Assembly: GCF_003013815.1 (NCBI RefSeq)
Contig: NZ_PRLH01000142.1
Span: forward strand, 1 to 56,268
DNA from: Cyanothece sp. BG0011
GTDB taxonomy: Bacteria > Cyanobacteriota > Cyanobacteriia > Cyanobacteriales > Microcystaceae
DNA length: 56,268 nucleotides
Reading direction: 5' to 3'
The notes under the pieces were generated by a model that worked only from the letters and a program-made list of their open reading frames with translations, ran no database searches and was not told the origin of the DNA. Of this stretch, positions 18,481-28,708 are shown in pieces (the stretch's first letter is position 1; every line of letters begins with the position of its first letter). Both the position numbers and the translations under genes were made by a program.

Positions 18481-19104
18481 CTACTTTCTTGCTTGAATAA
18501 CTTGTAAACTTCCTCCTGCATAAAGGTGTTTTTCACAGTCCTTAAATCCAACGGCTTTTAGTTCATTGACTAAATTAGTGTCTAATAAGTTCCAAGCGGT
18601 TTCTGTTTCAAATAACCACATAAATGTTGCTAAAGATGGCCAAAATAAAACATTAGTGGGTTTATGTAAATCAATAAAGGCAAAAATACCTTCAGGTTTT
18701 AAAACTCGATAAACTTCTCTGAGGATTTCTCTTAATTGTTCTGTTTCCATTTCATGCAACGCAACACTACTATGAACTAAATCAAATTCTTCCTCAGGAA
18801 ATGGCATTTTTTCCGCTAAAGCATTGACATAATTCGCTTCAGGAACAATTTGTTTCGCCCGATTAATAGCAGTAGAAGAGGCATCAAGTCCTGTCACTTG
18901 AGAAGACTTTTGCACTAAAAATTCAGTGGTTTGACCGCTTCCACAACAAAGGTCTAAAATTTTACTGTTAGAATTAATATTAATACCTTCGAGGGATAAA
19001 CTACGAAATCGCTTTTCTCCACCAACCGCTAAAGCACTTAAACGAGAAATAGTATTATATAGCCAAGGATATTGATAACTTAAAGGTCTTAAAAAAGTTG
19101 ACAT
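18481..19104 (-). CDS. Class I SAM-dependent methyltransferase
   Basis: A 207-aa compact methyltransferase of the Methyltransf_11/UbiE-like type. Motif I is ILDLCCGSGQTTEF, followed by VTGLDASSTAI, the acidic EFDLVHSSVALHEM segment and VLKPEGIFAFIDLHKP. The short N-terminal helix region LSYQYPWLYNTISRLSALAVGG is typical of cyanobacterial homologues of unknown substrate. Length is complete. It is a single gene with the ATG at 19104, and no neighbour suggests a pathway. Confidence 0.85.
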   Translation of the reverse strand: MSTFLRPLSYQYPWLYNTISRLSALAVGGEKRFRSLSLEGININSNSKILDLCCGSGQTTEFLVQKSSQVTGLDASSTAINRAKQIVPEANYVNALAEKMPFPEEEFDLVHSSVALHEMETEQLREILREVYRVLKPEGIFAFIDLHKPTNVLFWPSLATFMWLFETETAWNLLDTNLVNELKAVGFKDCEKHLYAGGSLQVIQARK

Positions 19105-19263
19105 AATAACAATTAAATAATAATAATTAACATAAATATTTTAACATAAAGGTCAGTTGAATGACGACTCATTATTTTTATGTAAACAATTCATGAATAA
19201 TCTGTATAAAAACTTGACTCTATCATGATAAAATAATGATAAAGATTTTATTAAGGAGTTTTT

Positions 19264-19518
19264 ATGTTGGATTTTGACGGCATTAACTTTGATTATTTAC
19301 TAGAAGAAGAAGTCATCCAAGCTAAAAATCATGATAAACTTTCTTTTCAAGAAGACTTATTTGTGAAACTTCTTGAAGGAGTCAAAGAAGATCGTATCGG
19401 TTATGGGGTAGTTCAGACCGAGGAAAATGAACAAAAAGGAGTGATTTTATTACTCGATCCTGATACCAATCAACAAATTATTATTGGTTATCTTCCCAAT
19501 GAAGTACGAACCATTTAA
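19264..19518 (+). CDS. Small conserved-looking cyanobacterial protein, 84 aa
   Basis: Unrecognised acidic 84-aa protein, MLDFDGINFDYLLEEEVIQ at its start, with a compact predicted beta C-terminus (GVILLLDPDTNQQIIIGYL). A strong AAGGAG ribosome site sits six bases before the ATG and TTGACT occurs upstream at 19214-19219, so the reading frame is probably expressed. No membrane segment, signal or metal motif is visible. Confidence 0.6.
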   Translation: MLDFDGINFDYLLEEEVIQAKNHDKLSFQEDLFVKLLEGVKEDRIGYGVVQTEENEQKGVILLLDPDTNQQIIIGYLPNEVRTI

Positions 19519-19559
19519 CCATCAACCGAATTAAATACTATTAATAGTGATTAATTCAT

Positions 19560-21881
19560 TCATGAGAGTAGTGAACGAACTTCTCCGCTTTTTAACCACA
19601 TTTTTTCTCTGGCTAATTTCAAAATCATTTGTTTTTCCGCACGAGCGATCGCCTGATAAGTTTTTTCAATCCCTTCAGGTTCTACAGAAATAGTGGTAAT
19701 ACCCCAGGCAATTAATTGTTCAATAATTTGAGGAAAATCAACTACTATTTGACCACAAATAGAACTGGGTATTTCTAACCGATTCGCTGCTTCAATTAAC
19801 TGTTTTAAAGCCCCCACAATCCCTGTTTGATAAACAGAAGAAATCTGATTCCAGTAGACTTGATTTCGTTCTATCCCGAGTAACAAGGGAATTAAGTCAT
19901 TACTCCCAATTGCTATACCCTGTACACCTACTTTAACATAATCAGGGAGTTGGAAAATAATGGAGGGAACTTCTGCCATGATCCAGACTTGAAATGACTT
20001 CACAGTTGATAATTTATACTCTTCAATTAAATTCAGACAAAAGCAAAATTCATCCACTGTTCTCACAAAAGGCAAAATGATATTAATATTGTGATAGCCT
20101 TGTTGTTGAAGGTTTGATAACGCTTGTAATTCTAGGCGGAATAAAGTAGAGTCAAGACAATATCCAGCTGTTCCTCGACGATCAGAATCAGCAGAGAATT
20201 TATCATCAAAGGTTCGGTAAAAAATTGGATAAGGCCCAAAAACCTCAGCAAATTCACTAATTCGTTGTTTTAGTTTTTCAATAATTTGCTCCGATGGAGA
20301 CTTCTTTAACCAGTCCCTTAGAGAATGAGGCGCACATAAATCTAATAACATTAATTCTGAACGAATTAAACCTAATCCATCACAAGGTAAATCTCTAACT
20401 TTTCCCAAGGAACTCCTCTGACTTAAATTAACCATTAATTTAGTGCCGATGGGATAATTAAAAAACCTTTGTTTTTCTGGAAGTCCCTCAGATGTTTTCA
20501 GGGGAATTTTTGGCTGGTTTAATGTATTTTTTCTATTTAAAACAATGGTTCCACTGTCTCCATCCAAAAGAATAGAATCTCCCGTTTGTAACCAACTGGT
20601 CGCCCCAGGAACATCCACCACAGCAGGAATCCCTAATTCTCTGGCCAAAATAGCTGCATGACTGGTGATTCCCCCTTGTTCAGTGATCACCCCTGATGCT
20701 TGTTTAATGGAAGATAGTTGAAACGGGTGAATTTGTTGGCTAACAATGATACTATTCGTTAACTCTAGTAAATCAGAGTTATTATCCTCATTTAATAGAT
20801 AAACAGTCCCTTGAATTTGTCCTGGTGATACCCCAAGACCGATGAGTCGAGATTGATGTTCATTGATGGGTCGGTTTGATTGTGTACTGTCAAGAGATTG
20901 ATGGTAAGGGGATGAAATTAATTGAGCGATCGCTAATTGAGCGGATGAACTATCGTCAGAATGATACAATATCCATTCTAAAGAATGCCAAGAAATGGCA
21001 TGGTTTTCTAAATCATTACATAGTTCGCTGATTTGTGATATTTCTGCTGAATTTAAACAATATTGAGCCTGTTGCTCCTCACTTAAACAATAGGATTCTA
21101 CACATTTTTTAGTTGACAATTGAGTTAGTTCTGGCTCTTGTATTAAACGATAACCACGGGCTTTATTTCCTAGTTTTTGGTCGAAAATTTTTCCCGATTT
21201 TCCTTTAATCTTCCAGGAATCAGGTAATATTTCTCCTTTAAGGAGACTATAACCTAGACCCCAGGTTCCCTCTATTTCAAAATCCTGAGATCGATTAATT
21301 ACCCTGCCCGATGCAATCGCATTAACCATCGGTTGCACTAAAATTCCTAAGTTTAATTGATCAATTCCAATCCCTAAGCGTTGCCAATAAAATAAACTTT
21401 TTGCCCTTAATAATTGCGCCCAGATTTCTTTGATAGCCATTTCCAGATTTTCAGGAATATTCCAACAAACCTGAGCCGGCGTTAACCCAGAAATGTCTTG
21501 ATTTAAGGGAAAATTTCCCCCTAACGAAGTGCGTAAAATTAACGCATTACTTTCTAGCTTTTTTGTTGCTTCTACTAAGGTTTCTCGCCATTGAGAGGGA
21601 AAGGATAAATTGACAATCGATTGACGACTTTGTTGAGCAACTAATTGTAGTATGCGAGGATTATCTACATCCAAATGAAGGGATGAGCCAGGAAAATCTG
21701 CTAATAATGAATTCACATCATTCAAATTATCGAGAAATTCTCGAAATACACTCGAACTAATTACAAAACCAGGAAAAACATTATAGCCACTTTGTTTTAG
21801 TTGGCTTAACATCCATGCTTTTTCCCCAACAACGGGACGGTCCCGCAAATTAATTTCAGAAAGCCAATAAAGCTTAGTCAC
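19560..21881 (-). CDS. Divergent PEP synthase / PEP-utilising enzyme-like protein
   Basis: A 773-aa protein with the three-part layout of phosphoenolpyruvate synthase: N-terminal ATP-grasp-like part, swivelling phosphohistidine domain and C-terminal PEP-binding barrel. The phosphohistidine motif GGITSHAAILARELG is intact (His ~408). The barrel retains GLGLIRSELMLLD, the IAIGSNDL block and the SICGQ cysteine. The ATP-grasp half is eroded: the usual VRSSATAEDLP loop reads LRTSLGGNFP, and the terminal LQARP strand is replaced. Classical pyruvate-to-PEP activity is therefore doubtful. It may be a regulatory or altered-substrate paralogue. The start is a GTG at 21881, with no better start near. 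It is a single gene. Confidence 0.75.
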   Translation of the reverse strand: MTKLYWLSEINLRDRPVVGEKAWMLSQLKQSGYNVFPGFVISSSVFREFLDNLNDVNSLLADFPGSSLHLDVDNPRILQLVAQQSRQSIVNLSFPSQWRETLVEATKKLESNALILRTSLGGNFPLNQDISGLTPAQVCWNIPENLEMAIKEIWAQLLRAKSLFYWQRLGIGIDQLNLGILVQPMVNAIASGRVINRSQDFEIEGTWGLGYSLLKGEILPDSWKIKGKSGKIFDQKLGNKARGYRLIQEPELTQLSTKKCVESYCLSEEQQAQYCLNSAEISQISELCNDLENHAISWHSLEWILYHSDDSSSAQLAIAQLISSPYHQSLDSTQSNRPINEHQSRLIGLGVSPGQIQGTVYLLNEDNNSDLLELTNSIIVSQQIHPFQLSSIKQASGVITEQGGITSHAAILARELGIPAVVDVPGATSWLQTGDSILLDGDSGTIVLNRKNTLNQPKIPLKTSEGLPEKQRFFNYPIGTKLMVNLSQRSSLGKVRDLPCDGLGLIRSELMLLDLCAPHSLRDWLKKSPSEQIIEKLKQRISEFAEVFGPYPIFYRTFDDKFSADSDRRGTAGYCLDSTLFRLELQALSNLQQQGYHNINIILPFVRTVDEFCFCLNLIEEYKLSTVKSFQVWIMAEVPSIIFQLPDYVKVGVQGIAIGSNDLIPLLLGIERNQVYWNQISSVYQTGIVGALKQLIEAANRLEIPSSICGQIVVDFPQIIEQLIAWGITTISVEPEGIEKTYQAIARAEKQMILKLAREKMWLKSGEVRSLLS

Positions 21882-22301
21882 TGCAATAATAAGAATCCAA
21901 TTAGCAAGAACAATTAAAGCGGTTAAAACTATTTATTATGGTAATTAATTAAAACAAATTTACTATTTTTTTGACTGATATTTCCTTTTTTGTCATGATA
22001 TCATAACAAATAGTTAAATAACAATAGTATCTTGCTAAAACTTGGCAACTAATTCTTAGACTAAATCGGCAAGTCTGTTATCCTAATTATTAAAATTTAT
22101 CTTTGTCTATTATAACTGATTCTTTTTTTCTCTAGTCAGCCCATTTGGTCAGATTGCTTGACCTTCCTAAAATCTAGGGTCATATAAGCTGTGATTCGAG
22201 GATTAACTACTTTTATCTTAACAATTATTGAGACTCCTACAGCAATAAGAGCGTTTCTTAAGTTACCTTATCAGTCAACCCATGAATCAAAAGCTAGACC
22301 T
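21882..22301. other. Intergenic region at the left edge of the biosynthetic cluster
   Basis: 420 AT-rich bases between the PEP-synthase-like gene and the thioesterase stop. I see no gene, convincing hairpin or repeat. Confidence 0.5.
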
Positions 22302-23087
22302 TCAGGGTAAATTGATTCCCTCATTTCTAGATCCTAGCAAATCTGAAACCGCTTCTAAGATTTTTTCACTCATCAATTGACTCTGAGCATATAGAAAAAA
22401 ATGATCACCCTCCAAAAAATGTAAATTAAGATCCTTTAATGTTTCCTGTTGCCAATTCCATAAATCTGGTTCAGTAATCGCTAAATCTTCTAAACCCGAA
22501 AAAACAGTAATGGGACAATCTAAGGGAGTTCTTGCGGTATAGGAATAGGTTTCAAATAAGGTAAAATCCGCTCTTAAACTGGGTAAAAAGAGTTGAAGTA
22601 ATTCAGCATCTTCTTGAATCATCTCAGGAATCGCCTGATACCGTTGAGATAATTCTTTGACAAAGCGTTGGGGGGGTAAGTGATGGATAGAAGGTTGAGG
22701 AATAGAAGTATTCGGTCCACTACAACCACAAATGAATAAATGTTGTGGCATCGGAGAATGGTTTTGACGTAAACGATGAGTCACTTCATAACTAATTAAT
22801 GCCCCCAAACTATGACCCAAGAAAACAAAAGGGCGGTCTAAATAGTCCTCTAACGCCATGGTAATTGTTTCAATGAGGACAGTCCATTCTTGAATGCAAG
22901 GTTCTTTAATCCGTTTACCTCGTCCTGGCAATTGTAAAGAACAGACTTCAATCTCTGGAAATAAATGTTTTGACCAACTATTAAAACGAGAAGGTAATCC
23001 CCCTGCACAAGGAAAACAAAACAGACGCAAAGAAGCATTTTTGTTGGGTTGAGAAGACAAGATCCAAGGATTAGAAAGTTGATTCAT
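22302..23087 (-). CDS. Type II thioesterase (GrsT-like alpha/beta hydrolase)
   Basis: A 261-aa stand-alone thioesterase of the type that hydrolyses aberrant or finished acyl chains from carrier proteins of PKS or NRPS systems. The FPCAGG oxyanion segment is near residue 26, the nucleophile motif is GHSLGA (~95), the catalytic aspartate is in FSGLEDLAI and the histidine in EGDHFFL. The family-specific LPGRG is also present. It begins 4 bases after the RND permease stop, so it is translationally coupled to an exporter operon rather than to a synthase gene. That placement suggests release and export of the same product. Confidence 0.92.
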   Translation of the reverse strand: MNQLSNPWILSSQPNKNASLRLFCFPCAGGLPSRFNSWSKHLFPEIEVCSLQLPGRGKRIKEPCIQEWTVLIETITMALEDYLDRPFVFLGHSLGALISYEVTHRLRQNHSPMPQHLFICGCSGPNTSIPQPSIHHLPPQRFVKELSQRYQAIPEMIQEDAELLQLFLPSLRADFTLFETYSYTARTPLDCPITVFSGLEDLAITEPDLWNWQQETLKDLNLHFLEGDHFFLYAQSQLMSEKILEAVSDLLGSRNEGINLP

Positions 23088-23091
23088 AATA

Positions 23092-26000
23092 TTAAGCTAA
23101 TTTTCGACGAGTCATAATCGGAAAATTACGACCCTTGAGTAATAAATAAGCACAAGGAACAAAGTATAAAGCAATCAATGTTGCCCCCCCTAATCCCCCT
23201 ACGATGGTAATCGCCAAAGGAGGCCAGAAACCACTGGGATCAAGTAATAAGGGTGTAAAGCCAAGAATAGTGGTCAAAGTGGTTGCAATAACGTGACGAG
23301 TGGCACTCATCACCACATTACGGGCTGCATAGCGATCGCCTCTTGAAGCCAGGGGATCGTGGGTCAAAGAACTTAAGACCACAATCGAATCATTAACCAC
23401 CACTCCCAACAGACCAATAATGCCGAGAATCGCTGTAAATCCGAAAGGGTAATTAAATAAAGCCAATGAACCTAAGCCTAAACCCATAGATAAAATAGCC
23501 ACAAGCAGAATAATTCCCCCCAAGCGAAAAGATTTGAAGGTTAGCACCAAACTAGCCACCATCATAATCCCTAGCACACCCACAGTTGAAATTAAGTTAC
23601 TGACTGCATTTCCCCGTTCCCCTTGTTCTCCTCCAAAATCCCAGGAATAGCCCGGAGGTAAAGAAAAATCACTGGCTTCTAATCGCGCCTCAAAATCAGA
23701 TAATACTGGATCAGCCAACATTCCGGCTGGGATAAACCCTTGCACCGTATTAACCCGTGTCCCATTGCGACGGGAAATAGTGACCACATCCGGGACTAGG
23801 GTAACGTCTCCCACTGCCGACAGAGGAAGAAGAGAACCTGGATCATTGCCCTGAGTCAGTAAGGTAAAAGAAGAAATATCGGCTAAATTGCCCCGTTGTG
23901 AGGCTGTGGTGCGAACCCGAACCGGCAGTTCTTCGGTTCCTTCTAAAATTGATCCCCCAACCCTTCCCTCTAAACTACTATCCAATTGACGACCAAGGGT
24001 GGTTTTATCCAGTCCCGCTAGACGCAGTTGTTCTTCATTGAGGTTTAAGCCCAGTTTCGGTAAGGTTTCTGTCAAATTAGCACGAGTGTGGATAACATTA
24101 GGAGTTTTAGCCAATTCTGCTCGGAGTTGATCCCCTAAAATGCGTAGCTGATTCAAATCAGAACCGTACAATCGCAATTCAATGGGTGCTTCAAAAGGCG
24201 GTCCCTGTTCCAACTGTCGTACAATGACTTGGGCTTGAGGAAACGCCTGATCTAATTCAGTTTGTAACGTTGTAATTAAAGGACTCGATTGAACGTTAGG
24301 TTTGAGTTGTACAATTGCCTGACCATAGTTAGGGGCATTTTCCCGATTTTGGGGGACATTGTAATAAAAAGGAGGCGCACTCTTGCCAAGAAACCACTGT
24401 ACCTCCGCAATTTCTGGATGAGCTAACATTAATTCTCTTGCTTGCATTGCCTGGGACTGGGTTTCTTGCAAAGAGGTTTGAATGGGTAATTCAAAATTAA
24501 GATAGAATTGTCCTCGATCCGTTGGGGGGAAAAACTGCTGTTGCAGATGACCCGAAGCCATAAACCCCCACAAAGGCAGAATGAAAATGATCGCCATGGC
24601 TAATAGGGGACGACTGAAAGTGCGATCAAGACTCCATCGATAAACTTGAGTTAAACGGCCATGGGAAAATCCCCTTTCCCACCAATGTCCTGAAGTAGAT
24701 GTCGGTTGCCAACGGTGTAAACGGCCAGCCAACGCAGGAATCACCGTTAACGCTAGGATTAAAGAACTAATTAAAGCCAGAATCACCGTTACGCCGATAG
24801 TCCCCGTAAACTCTCCGGTCCCTCCTGGGGCAGTGGCAATAGGAACAAACGCTAAAACACTGGTAAAGGTTGAAGCTAACAGAGGACTAAAAATATGACT
24901 GACCGTAGTTGAAACCGCCTCTTTTGGCGACAACCCTTTGTGCAAGTAACTTTGAACTTCATCTACGACAATAATGGCATTATCAATTAACAGTCCTAAA
25001 GCAATAATTAATCCGGTGACAGAAATTTGATGCAAAGGAACGCCTATCAGTTTCATACTGCCAAACACCATCAACACCGATAAAGGTAAGGCTGTTCCCA
25101 CAATTAAAGAGGATTTCCAACCCATGATAAACAAGGTAATGACGATGACCAAACCTGCCCCTAGGGCTAAATTCCCTAAAACATCATTGAGTCGTTCTTG
25201 TACATAATCACTTTGATCAAAAATGGTTTCTAATGTAATACCCTGGGGAAGTTGTTGTTCAAATTCCCTTAACTTATTGTGAGCAATGCTGGCCCAAATA
25301 TCTAGACGTTGATTGGATTGGACAAAAGCAGAAACAGCGATCGCCCGACGACCATTGATTAAGGCTAATTCAGCCGGGGGATCGGCAATCCCTTTACGAA
25401 TGTGGGCAATGTCTCCCAATCGTACTACTTGACTAGACTGACTCGATTGAATCGGTAAGCGATCGAGGCGATCAAGAGAGTCCAATTCCCCGGCAATTTC
25501 AAATAATAAATTACTCTGTTGACTCCTCAATTGTCCGGCGGACACTTTAGCATCGCTGTCTAAAATTTGTTGGGACAGGCTTTGTATGGTTAACCCCAAA
25601 TGGGTTAATTGTTCTGGGTTGACTTCAATGATAATTTCTTCTTCCGGGGTTCCAAACTGCTCAACTTTTTCGGTTCCTCCAATTAACCGGAGTTGATCTT
25701 CCAATTCCTGGGCCCAACGGCTTAAAATTCCGTAGTTAACTGCTGTGTCTAAATCCCAAGTTAAGGCAACAATTAAAGCATTAGCCTTGGCCTTAGAAGT
25801 ATCAAATTCAGGGGTTGAAGCCGTGTTAGGTAAGTGGGGAATGGCATCGTTAACTTTATCCCGAACCTGTGACCAAATGGGATCAACCTCTTTAATATTG
25901 TCATTTAACTCGACGCTAATGGATGAAAAAACCGAGTCTAGAGGTAGATTCAATCGTCTTGATTTCTTCAACTTCAAATAAAGATTCTTCAAGTTTATCC

Positions 26001-26185
26001 GTCACTAGGGTTTCTACCCGTTCAGGTGATGCTCCAGGAAAATGAGTCGTAATCACTGCGAAACGGGAAGTCATTTCTGGGTCTTCCATACGCGGTAAAC
26101 TGAAAAAAGAAGATAAACCCCAAACGATGATCGCTAAAATGGTTAAAATTAAAAGTCGAACATTGCGATAAAATAAGCTATTCAC
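23092..26185 (-). pseudogene. RND efflux permease (AcrB/HAE1 type), frameshifted
   Basis: An inner-membrane RND permease of about 1030 codons interrupted by one frameshift. The first frame (26185 to ~25916) encodes the N-terminal helix and porter start, with FSLPRMEDPEMTSRFAVI and PGASPERVETLVTDKLEE. The second frame continues from SSISVELNDN through all further porter and membrane segments to the C-terminus. Removing one T from the run of six (plus-strand A run 25926-25931) restores ..TSRLGFSSISVEL.., as the family expects. It could be a sequencing error, a recent null mutation or a slippage site. The start is the GTG at 26185 with GAGG upstream. It lies between the adaptor and the thioesterase. 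Confidence 0.85.
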
Positions 26186-26228
26186 CAGTCAGCCTCAGAA
26201 TTCAAAAAGTCAGATGTTCAGTATTGGT

Positions 26229-27746
26229 TTAAGAGGAAGGGCGTACTTTTTGCCCAGGAACCAGTCGATTAGTCCCATTGATAATAATTTGTTCAGTCCC
26301 TTCTAGAGTTCCCCTCACCAGCACTTTTTCCCCATCGGTGTATAAAATTTCTACATCTCGCCGTTCAACGTCAAAGGCTTCTTGCCCCTGGGCTTCTCCT
26401 AACACATAAACCGACCATAAGCCCCTAATTCCCCGAACTAAAGCGGTTGTGGGCAACCAGTACCCTTCAGTCTCTAGGGTTTGTTGCAACTGCCAAGTCA
26501 CCATCTGTCCGGCACTTACCCCTTGAGTCCCCTGATCGTCTAAATTTAAAACAACGGTGACGGTTCGGGTGGTTCCATCGACTTCCGGTAAAATATTGCT
26601 GATGGTTGCTGGATAAGATTTTTCACCAATTTGGACGATTTGTTTCTCTCCTACAGTGATTTTTGATTGTAGGGAAGCAGGAATACCGATATGGGCTTTC
26701 ATATGGTCGAGTTGCACCAAACGCACCACTGACTGACCACTCGAAACAGTGGTTCCTTGGTCTAAATAGCGTTGGGAAATTTTTCCTGTAAAGGGTGCTT
26801 TGAGGACACTTTTTTCTAAATCAATTTCTATACTGGCTAAACGGCTATCTAATTGTTTTAAGGTTGCTTGTTGAGCGTCAACCACCTCCAAACGGGTTCC
26901 CGCTAATAACTCGTCGAGTTGGCTTTGCGCTTCTCTGACCTTAGCTTGCTGCATCATAATCACTTCTGAACGAGTTCCGGCTAATAACTCATCGAGGCGA
27001 CTTTGCGCTTCTTTGACCCTTGCTTGCTGGGTTTCTACTTCCGTAATGACTTCGTCAAGTTGTTCTTGGGAAATTGCCCCTTGACCATAAAGAGACTGTC
27101 TACGCTCACTTTTACTTAGGGATAATTCTAATTGTTCTTGTAAATTGTTCACATTAGCCCGTGCGGCTGCAATGGTCTCCATTCTTGGCCCGGCTTGCAT
27201 TTCCTCTAGTTGGGCCCGTTGTTGCGCTAATTTAGCCCGTGCTGCGTCAATGGTTTCGGTTCTGGGACCTGCTTGCATTTCTCGCAGTTGAGCCATGGCC
27301 TGTTGTTTTTGGGCGAGTATGTCTTGTTTTTGGGTGAGCAACTGGCGAGTATCTAAACGGGCAATGGGAGTCCCAGCAGATACTCGTTGTCCTTCGTCTA
27401 CAAGGATTTGGACAATGTTACCTGCCCGCTCAAATCCTAAATCACTGCTATTTTGGGGAACAATTTCCCCTGTATAGGTTCGTGACTGTTGATGGGAATT
27501 AACGGCCACCAAATTCTCCACTTCCACAGGGAGAAAATGGTTGTTTTCGGCGACGACCGGGGCCATGGGTTCAATAGATTGACGAGTTGACCCCAACCAA
27601 AACCCAATCCCCAATAAGAATAAACCGCCTGCGGATAAAGCCCAAAAGGACTTAAAAACTGATTTTGGCTGTTTATATTCAGGAGAATAAACAATAGAAA
27701 CGGTTTCTTCTGGGGACTGGGGTAACTCGGAATTGAAGTCTTGCAT
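26229..27746 (-). CDS. RND periplasmic adaptor (HlyD/MFP family)
   Basis: A 505-aa adaptor linking an RND permease to an outer-membrane channel. One N-terminal membrane helix (~34-52) is followed by a first lipoyl half with GEIVPQNSSDLGFERAG, a long coiled-coil hairpin, then the second lipoyl half and barrel (VLKAPFTGKISQRYLDQGTTV). The hairpin contains two tandem 26-residue duplications: MQAGPRTETIDAARAK repeated with slight change, and DELLAGTRSEV repeated likewise. It is therefore longer than in standard adaptors. I start at the ATG at 27746, with GAGGAA upstream; the TTG at 27764 is less likely. It is the first gene of the exporter operon, 43 bases before the permease. No TolC gene is present. 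Confidence 0.9.
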   Translation of the reverse strand: MQDFNSELPQSPEETVSIVYSPEYKQPKSVFKSFWALSAGGLFLLGIGFWLGSTRQSIEPMAPVVAENNHFLPVEVENLVAVNSHQQSRTYTGEIVPQNSSDLGFERAGNIVQILVDEGQRVSAGTPIARLDTRQLLTQKQDILAQKQQAMAQLREMQAGPRTETIDAARAKLAQQRAQLEEMQAGPRMETIAAARANVNNLQEQLELSLSKSERRQSLYGQGAISQEQLDEVITEVETQQARVKEAQSRLDELLAGTRSEVIMMQQAKVREAQSQLDELLAGTRLEVVDAQQATLKQLDSRLASIEIDLEKSVLKAPFTGKISQRYLDQGTTVSSGQSVVRLVQLDHMKAHIGIPASLQSKITVGEKQIVQIGEKSYPATISNILPEVDGTTRTVTVVLNLDDQGTQGVSAGQMVTWQLQQTLETEGYWLPTTALVRGIRGLWSVYVLGEAQGQEAFDVERRDVEILYTDGEKVLVRGTLEGTEQIIINGTNRLVPGQKVRPSS

Positions 27747-28110
27747 ATTGACTAGGTTCCTCAAAGTTGTATTTACGTAATCTTTATGCTCTTCAATTCC
27801 CTAACCTTGACCAACAAAAGACATTTCCTTGCCGTATTGAGTTAGTGACGAGAGCAATTTTTTTTCTTGAAACAAGAGCAAGCAGCCATTAAACTCGCAC
27901 TCAATCGATCCAACGTAACTGTCGGTTGAAGTCAAAAGCTTTCTACTTCATGGCAATTAGCAGAATGAATACGCCTTTCTAAACTAGAGGAAAGAGACGA
28001 AAAATAGTTTTGACGGTTAATATCATCCTCTAGATTCTAACGATTGCTAAAGATGTTATGATTTTGACCAAAACTAAAGCTAACCCGAGCCACAGAGATG
28101 CTATTAACTG
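27747..28110. other. Leader of the exporter operon
   Basis: 364 bases between the adaptor start and element copy B. It must hold the exporter promoter. I see no clear operator or conserved hexamer pair. Confidence 0.4.
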
Positions 28111-28346
28111 TTAACTTATATCTTGCACCTTCGATTACACCCCCCACACCCCCCTTTGAAAGGGGGGCCGGGGGGGTAGGCAAGAGGCAAGAGGCAAGAG
28201 GCAAGAGCCCGCGCCTTCGCATCTGCGCAAGGGAACGCTCACCAAGACAGGCAAAAGTATCTTATTTTAAGGCTAACTGCTTGAACATTGACTGTCTTCT
28301 TTTTAGCTATTAAGTTATTTTGTAAGGCGTGCAAGATGTCAGTTAA
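28111..28346 (+). mobile_element. MITE-like element, copy B
   Basis: Terminal inverted repeats TTAACTTATATCTTGCACC (28111-28129) and CGTGCAAGATGTCAGTTAA (28328-28346) bound 236 bp. Inside are a C-run/G-run palindrome (CCCCCCTTTGAAAGGGGGG), four GGCAAGA heptamers (28179-28206) and a 114-bp segment (28208-28321) that matches copy C (52353-52466) at all but two positions. There is no transposase gene inside, so it is non-autonomous. Confidence 0.82.
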
Positions 28347-28595
28347 GAAATTAGCAAACTTTTTCAAGCCTGTCATATTATCTAGTAATGATTAGAGATA
28401 ATTATTTTTTGAGTTGTCAAGGGTAATCTTCTGAAAAATTACCGTTTATTTTTCTCCATAGGCTATCCTTAGATTCTAGAATTTTGTTCATAAAGGTTAA
28501 TTTTCTGTAGATTTAAAATATTTTAAAGATGTTAAGCATCTTTGGGGAAGTTTAGAGGTAATCCTATCACCTCGTTCTATATTTACTTTAAAATG

Positions 28596-28624
28596 AAAAT
28601 TCTCCAATAAAATGGAGAATTTTT
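28596..28624 (-). terminator. Hairpin terminator of the flavoprotein gene
   Basis: A perfect 10-bp stem, AAAATTCTCC with GGAGAATTTT, 85 bases after the stop of the minus-strand flavoprotein gene and followed by a T-rich tract on that strand. The rest of 28347-28708 shows nothing. Confidence 0.6.
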
Positions 28625-28708
28625 AGAAAAATTAGTTTATTCTTTATTTTTTATGGGAAAAACCATAATCTTCATTCTTCCAGAAAAATCTCGCTACTTT
28701 TTCAGAAA

